Source of the DNA: an uncultured Clostridia bacterium
Lineage (GTDB): Bacteria > Bacillota_A > Clostridia > Oscillospirales > Oscillospiraceae
Direction: 5' to 3'
Length of the DNA: 6,282 bases
Assembly: GCA_946410505.1 (NCBI GenBank)
Contig: CAMKAP010000123.1
Location: 1-6,282 of the forward strand
A program made the position numbers and the translations under genes. Positions 5,271-6,282 of this stretch are shown one piece after another; position 1 is the stretch's first letter, and each line of letters begins with the position of its first letter. Below the pieces are notes generated by a model, which worked only from the letters and a program-made list of their open reading frames with translations, did no database searches and had not been told where the DNA came from.

Positions 5271-5422
5271 GCTAAAACAAAGAAGGTACGGCATCCCCGT
5301 CCTCACCCGGCGGCATCTGGTCGGCTCGGGTCAATAAGAACAGGTCTCCAAACGGAGCTTTATGCTGTTTTTATGCGCGGATGCTGTGCATCCGCGCTTT
5401 TCATATTTCGGAGGTGTTTCTC
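5271..5422 (+). promoter_or_regulatory. infC leader RNA, candidate L20-type attenuator
   Basis: This long untranslated leader precedes infC-rpmI-rplT. In Firmicutes, free ribosomal protein L20 is known to bind such leaders and end transcription early (Rfam L20_leader). Seen here are a helix ACCCG (5305-5309) with CGGGT (5327-5331), a small hairpin CTCC-AAAC-GGAG (5346-5357) and the terminator at 5375-5401. GCATCC at 5291-5296 is identical to part of the terminator's right arm, so it can pair with the left arm GGATGC (5379-5384). After one mismatch the pairing continues for three more pairs (5298-5300 with 5375-5377, the last a G-U). That competing helix would break the terminator. The L20 assignment rests on gene content and layout, not on a covariance search. 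Confidence 0.65.
5375..5401 (+). terminator. Intrinsic terminator (attenuator) in the infC leader
   Basis: GCGCGGATGC (5375-5384) and GCATCCGCGC (5388-5397) form a perfect 10-bp GC-rich stem with a TGT loop, followed by TTTTCATATTT. It lies between the promoter and the infC ribosome binding site, 25 bases before the start codon. It must therefore be read through for the operon to be expressed, which marks it as a regulated attenuator rather than an end-of-gene terminator. Confidence 0.85.
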
Positions 5423-5425
5423 ATC
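5410..5425 (+). promoter_or_regulatory. infC ribosome binding site and AUC start codon
   Basis: GGAGG (5410-5414) is followed after 8 bases by ATC (5423-5425), the position where a start codon is expected. No ATG, GTG or TTG lies in frame at a usable distance: GTG at 5414 overlaps the binding site itself, and ATG at 5381 is inside the terminator stem. This decides the infC start. Confidence 0.8.
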
Positions 5426-5995
5426 GCAAACGCGGTTCATCAAATCAACGAAGAGATCCTTGACAAGGAAGTGCGCCTGATCGGCGCAGAGGGCGAGCAG
5501 CTCGGCATCATGTCGTCCGCAGAGGCCCTGAAGATCGCAGAGGAACGCGAACTGGACCTGGTCAAGATCGCTCCGGGCTCCAATCCTCCCGTCTGCAAAA
5601 TCATGGACTACGGCAAGTTCCGTTTCGAGCAGACCAAGAAGGAAAAGGAAGCCAAAAAGAATCAGCGCGTGATTGAGATCAAGGAGATCCGCATGTCTCC
5701 CGGCATCGACACGAACGATTTCAACACCAAGCTGAAAAACGGCCAGAAGTTCCTCTCTGACGGCGACCGGGTCAAGGTCTCTGTGCGCTTTCGCGGACGC
5801 GAAATGGCCCACACCGAGATCGGCGCCCAGCTGCTGAAGGATTTCGCGGCCAAATGTGCGGATATCGCCAATATGGACAAAGCACCCAAGCTTGAGGGAC
5901 GGAACATGTCCATGTTCCTCTCTCCCAAGCCCGTCACGCCGGCCAAGAAACCGGCAAAGCCCAAAGTGCCCAAGGCCCCCGAAGCCGAAGGCTAA
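5423..5995 (+). CDS. infC: Translation initiation factor IF-3
   Basis: This 190-residue factor binds the 30S subunit, keeps it apart from 50S and checks the start codon and initiator tRNA. The N-domain (about 5-75) has VHQINEEILDKEVRLIGAEGEQLGIM and the IF3 signature NPPVCKIMDYGKFRFEQ (54-70). A Lys/Glu-rich linker helix (71-82) joins it to the C-domain (about 83-170), with EIKEIRMSPGIDTNDF (85-100), VSVRFRGREMAH (119-130) and EGRNMSMFLSPK (158-169). The tail after residue 170 is rich in Pro, Ala and Lys and makes the protein slightly longer than the usual 170-180 residues. Translation is taken to start at the ATC at 5423, set by GGAGG 8 bases upstream. AUU and similar non-canonical starts are known for infC in E. 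coli and Bacillus-group bacteria, where IF3 represses its own translation through them. The gene is first in the infC-rpmI-rplT operon, behind the attenuator leader. Confidence 0.97.
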   Translation: MANAVHQINEEILDKEVRLIGAEGEQLGIMSSAEALKIAEERELDLVKIAPGSNPPVCKIMDYGKFRFEQTKKEKEAKKNQRVIEIKEIRMSPGIDTNDFNTKLKNGQKFLSDGDRVKVSVRFRGREMAHTEIGAQLLKDFAAKCADIANMDKAPKLEGRNMSMFLSPKPVTPAKKPAKPKVPKAPEAEG

Positions 5996-6016
5996 TTACG
6001 TAAAGGAGAAATCATC

Positions 6017-6214
6017 ATGCCCAAACTGAAGACCCACAGCGGTGCCAAGAAGAGATTCAATCTCACCAAGACCGGCAAAGTAAAACGCGCTCACGCGTTC
6101 AAGAGCCATATCCTCACCAAGAAGGACACCAAGCGCTGCCGCCGTCTGCGCTCCGAGGCTTATGCCGACGTGACCAACGTAGCTACCATCAAGAAAATGA
6201 TCCCTTACAAATAA
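6017..6214 (+). CDS. rpmI: 50S ribosomal protein L35 (bL35)
   Basis: This 65-residue, strongly basic protein of the large ribosomal subunit begins [20 protein letters not shown], the conserved bL35 N terminus. It continues with [20 protein letters not shown] (21-40) and ends [12 protein letters not shown]; the size is normal for the family. The start ATG at 6017 has AAAGGAG 8 bases upstream. It lies 21 bases after the infC stop and 29 bases before rplT, the standard operon order. No separate promoter is seen between the genes, so expression should follow the infC leader. Confidence 0.98.
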   Translation: MPKLKTHSGAKKRFNLTKTGKVKRAHAFKSHILTKKDTKRCRRLRSEAYADVTNVATIKKMIPYK

Positions 6215-6243
6215 GGGCAGACGGACGATAGGAGGATATACAA

Positions 6244-6282
6244 ATGGCAAGAGTTAAAGGCGCAATGATGACCCGCAAGCAC
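6244..6282 (+). CDS. rplT: 50S ribosomal protein L20 (bL20), first 13 codons
   Basis: Only MARVKGAMMTRKH is inside the window, but it matches the conserved bL20 N terminus (MARVKGG..TRKRHKK type) and the position after rpmI is the expected one. GGAGG at 6231-6235 lies 8 bases before the ATG. L20 is an early assembly protein that binds 23S rRNA. In Firmicutes it is also the known repressor of this operon through the leader, so it would close the feedback loop on the attenuator at 5375-5401. Confidence 0.93.
   Translation, partial: MARVKGAMMTRKH

Noticed and set aside
5106..5306. N-terminal extension of the lipoprotein frame up to 5306
   Set aside because: It would place the signal peptide inside the protein and cover the lipoprotein and infC promoters. 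The ATG at 5105 has a good ribosome binding site.
5381..5422. infC start at ATG 5381
   Set aside because: The codon lies within the terminator's left arm, has no ribosome binding site, and adds residues not typical of IF3.
5362..5463. Small upstream open frame in the infC leader, starting at ATG 5362 and overlapping infC
   Set aside because: GGAG lies only 4 bases before the ATG, the frame runs through the terminator stem, and the 33-residue product has no visible pattern such as a run of one amino acid. A leader-peptide role is not supported.
1..6282. CRISPR array, tRNA, rRNA, transposase or phage genes
   Set aside because: No regularly spaced direct repeats, no cloverleaf or rRNA-like stretches and no recombinase-like proteins were seen on either strand.

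Overview
The window looks like chromosomal DNA from a GC-rich member of the Firmicutes, most likely class Clostridia and perhaps the Oscillospirales. The support is the strong GGAGG-type ribosome binding sites, the sigma-A-type promoters with 17-base spacers, the infC-rpmI-rplT order behind an attenuator-like leader, and the protein styles. The family-level placement is an inference from general resemblance, not from a search.

Left part (1-1568, + strand): the 3' end of a Clp-family AAA+ unfoldase gene runs with an ATGA overlap into a macrodomain (ADP-ribose-binding, YmdB-type) gene. One base after that gene's stop, a DUF523 gene begins. The three are packed like one transcription unit, which ends near a GC-rich hairpin at 1572-1596. 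A 324-base gene-free stretch (1569-1892) follows. It is full of inverted repeats, including a perfect 13-bp one, and resembles a dispersed intergenic repeat more than a gene.

Middle (1893-3943): two minus-strand genes are a membrane-anchored protein of unknown function with two similar halves, and, upstream of it, an SSB-like protein with two tandem OB-fold units. The SSB-like gene diverges from deoC (deoxyribose-phosphate aldolase, + strand), which has a near-consensus promoter. deoC converges on a minus-strand lipoprotein gene (4011-5105) of unknown function, and a shared hairpin lies between them.

Right part (5106-6282): divergent promoters serve the lipoprotein (minus) and the translation operon infC-rpmI-rplT (plus). 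The infC leader carries an intrinsic terminator and an upstream segment able to pair with one terminator arm, as expected for L20-type attenuation control. infC appears to start at AUC, a rare start codon of the kind IF3 is known to discriminate against. rplT is cut by the window end after 13 codons.

No phage, transposase, CRISPR, tRNA or rRNA was seen. Most of the window is ordinary core genome. The best candidates for something less described are the Clp/macrodomain/DUF523 cluster, the tandem OB-fold protein, the repeat-rich intergenic stretch and the infC leader.
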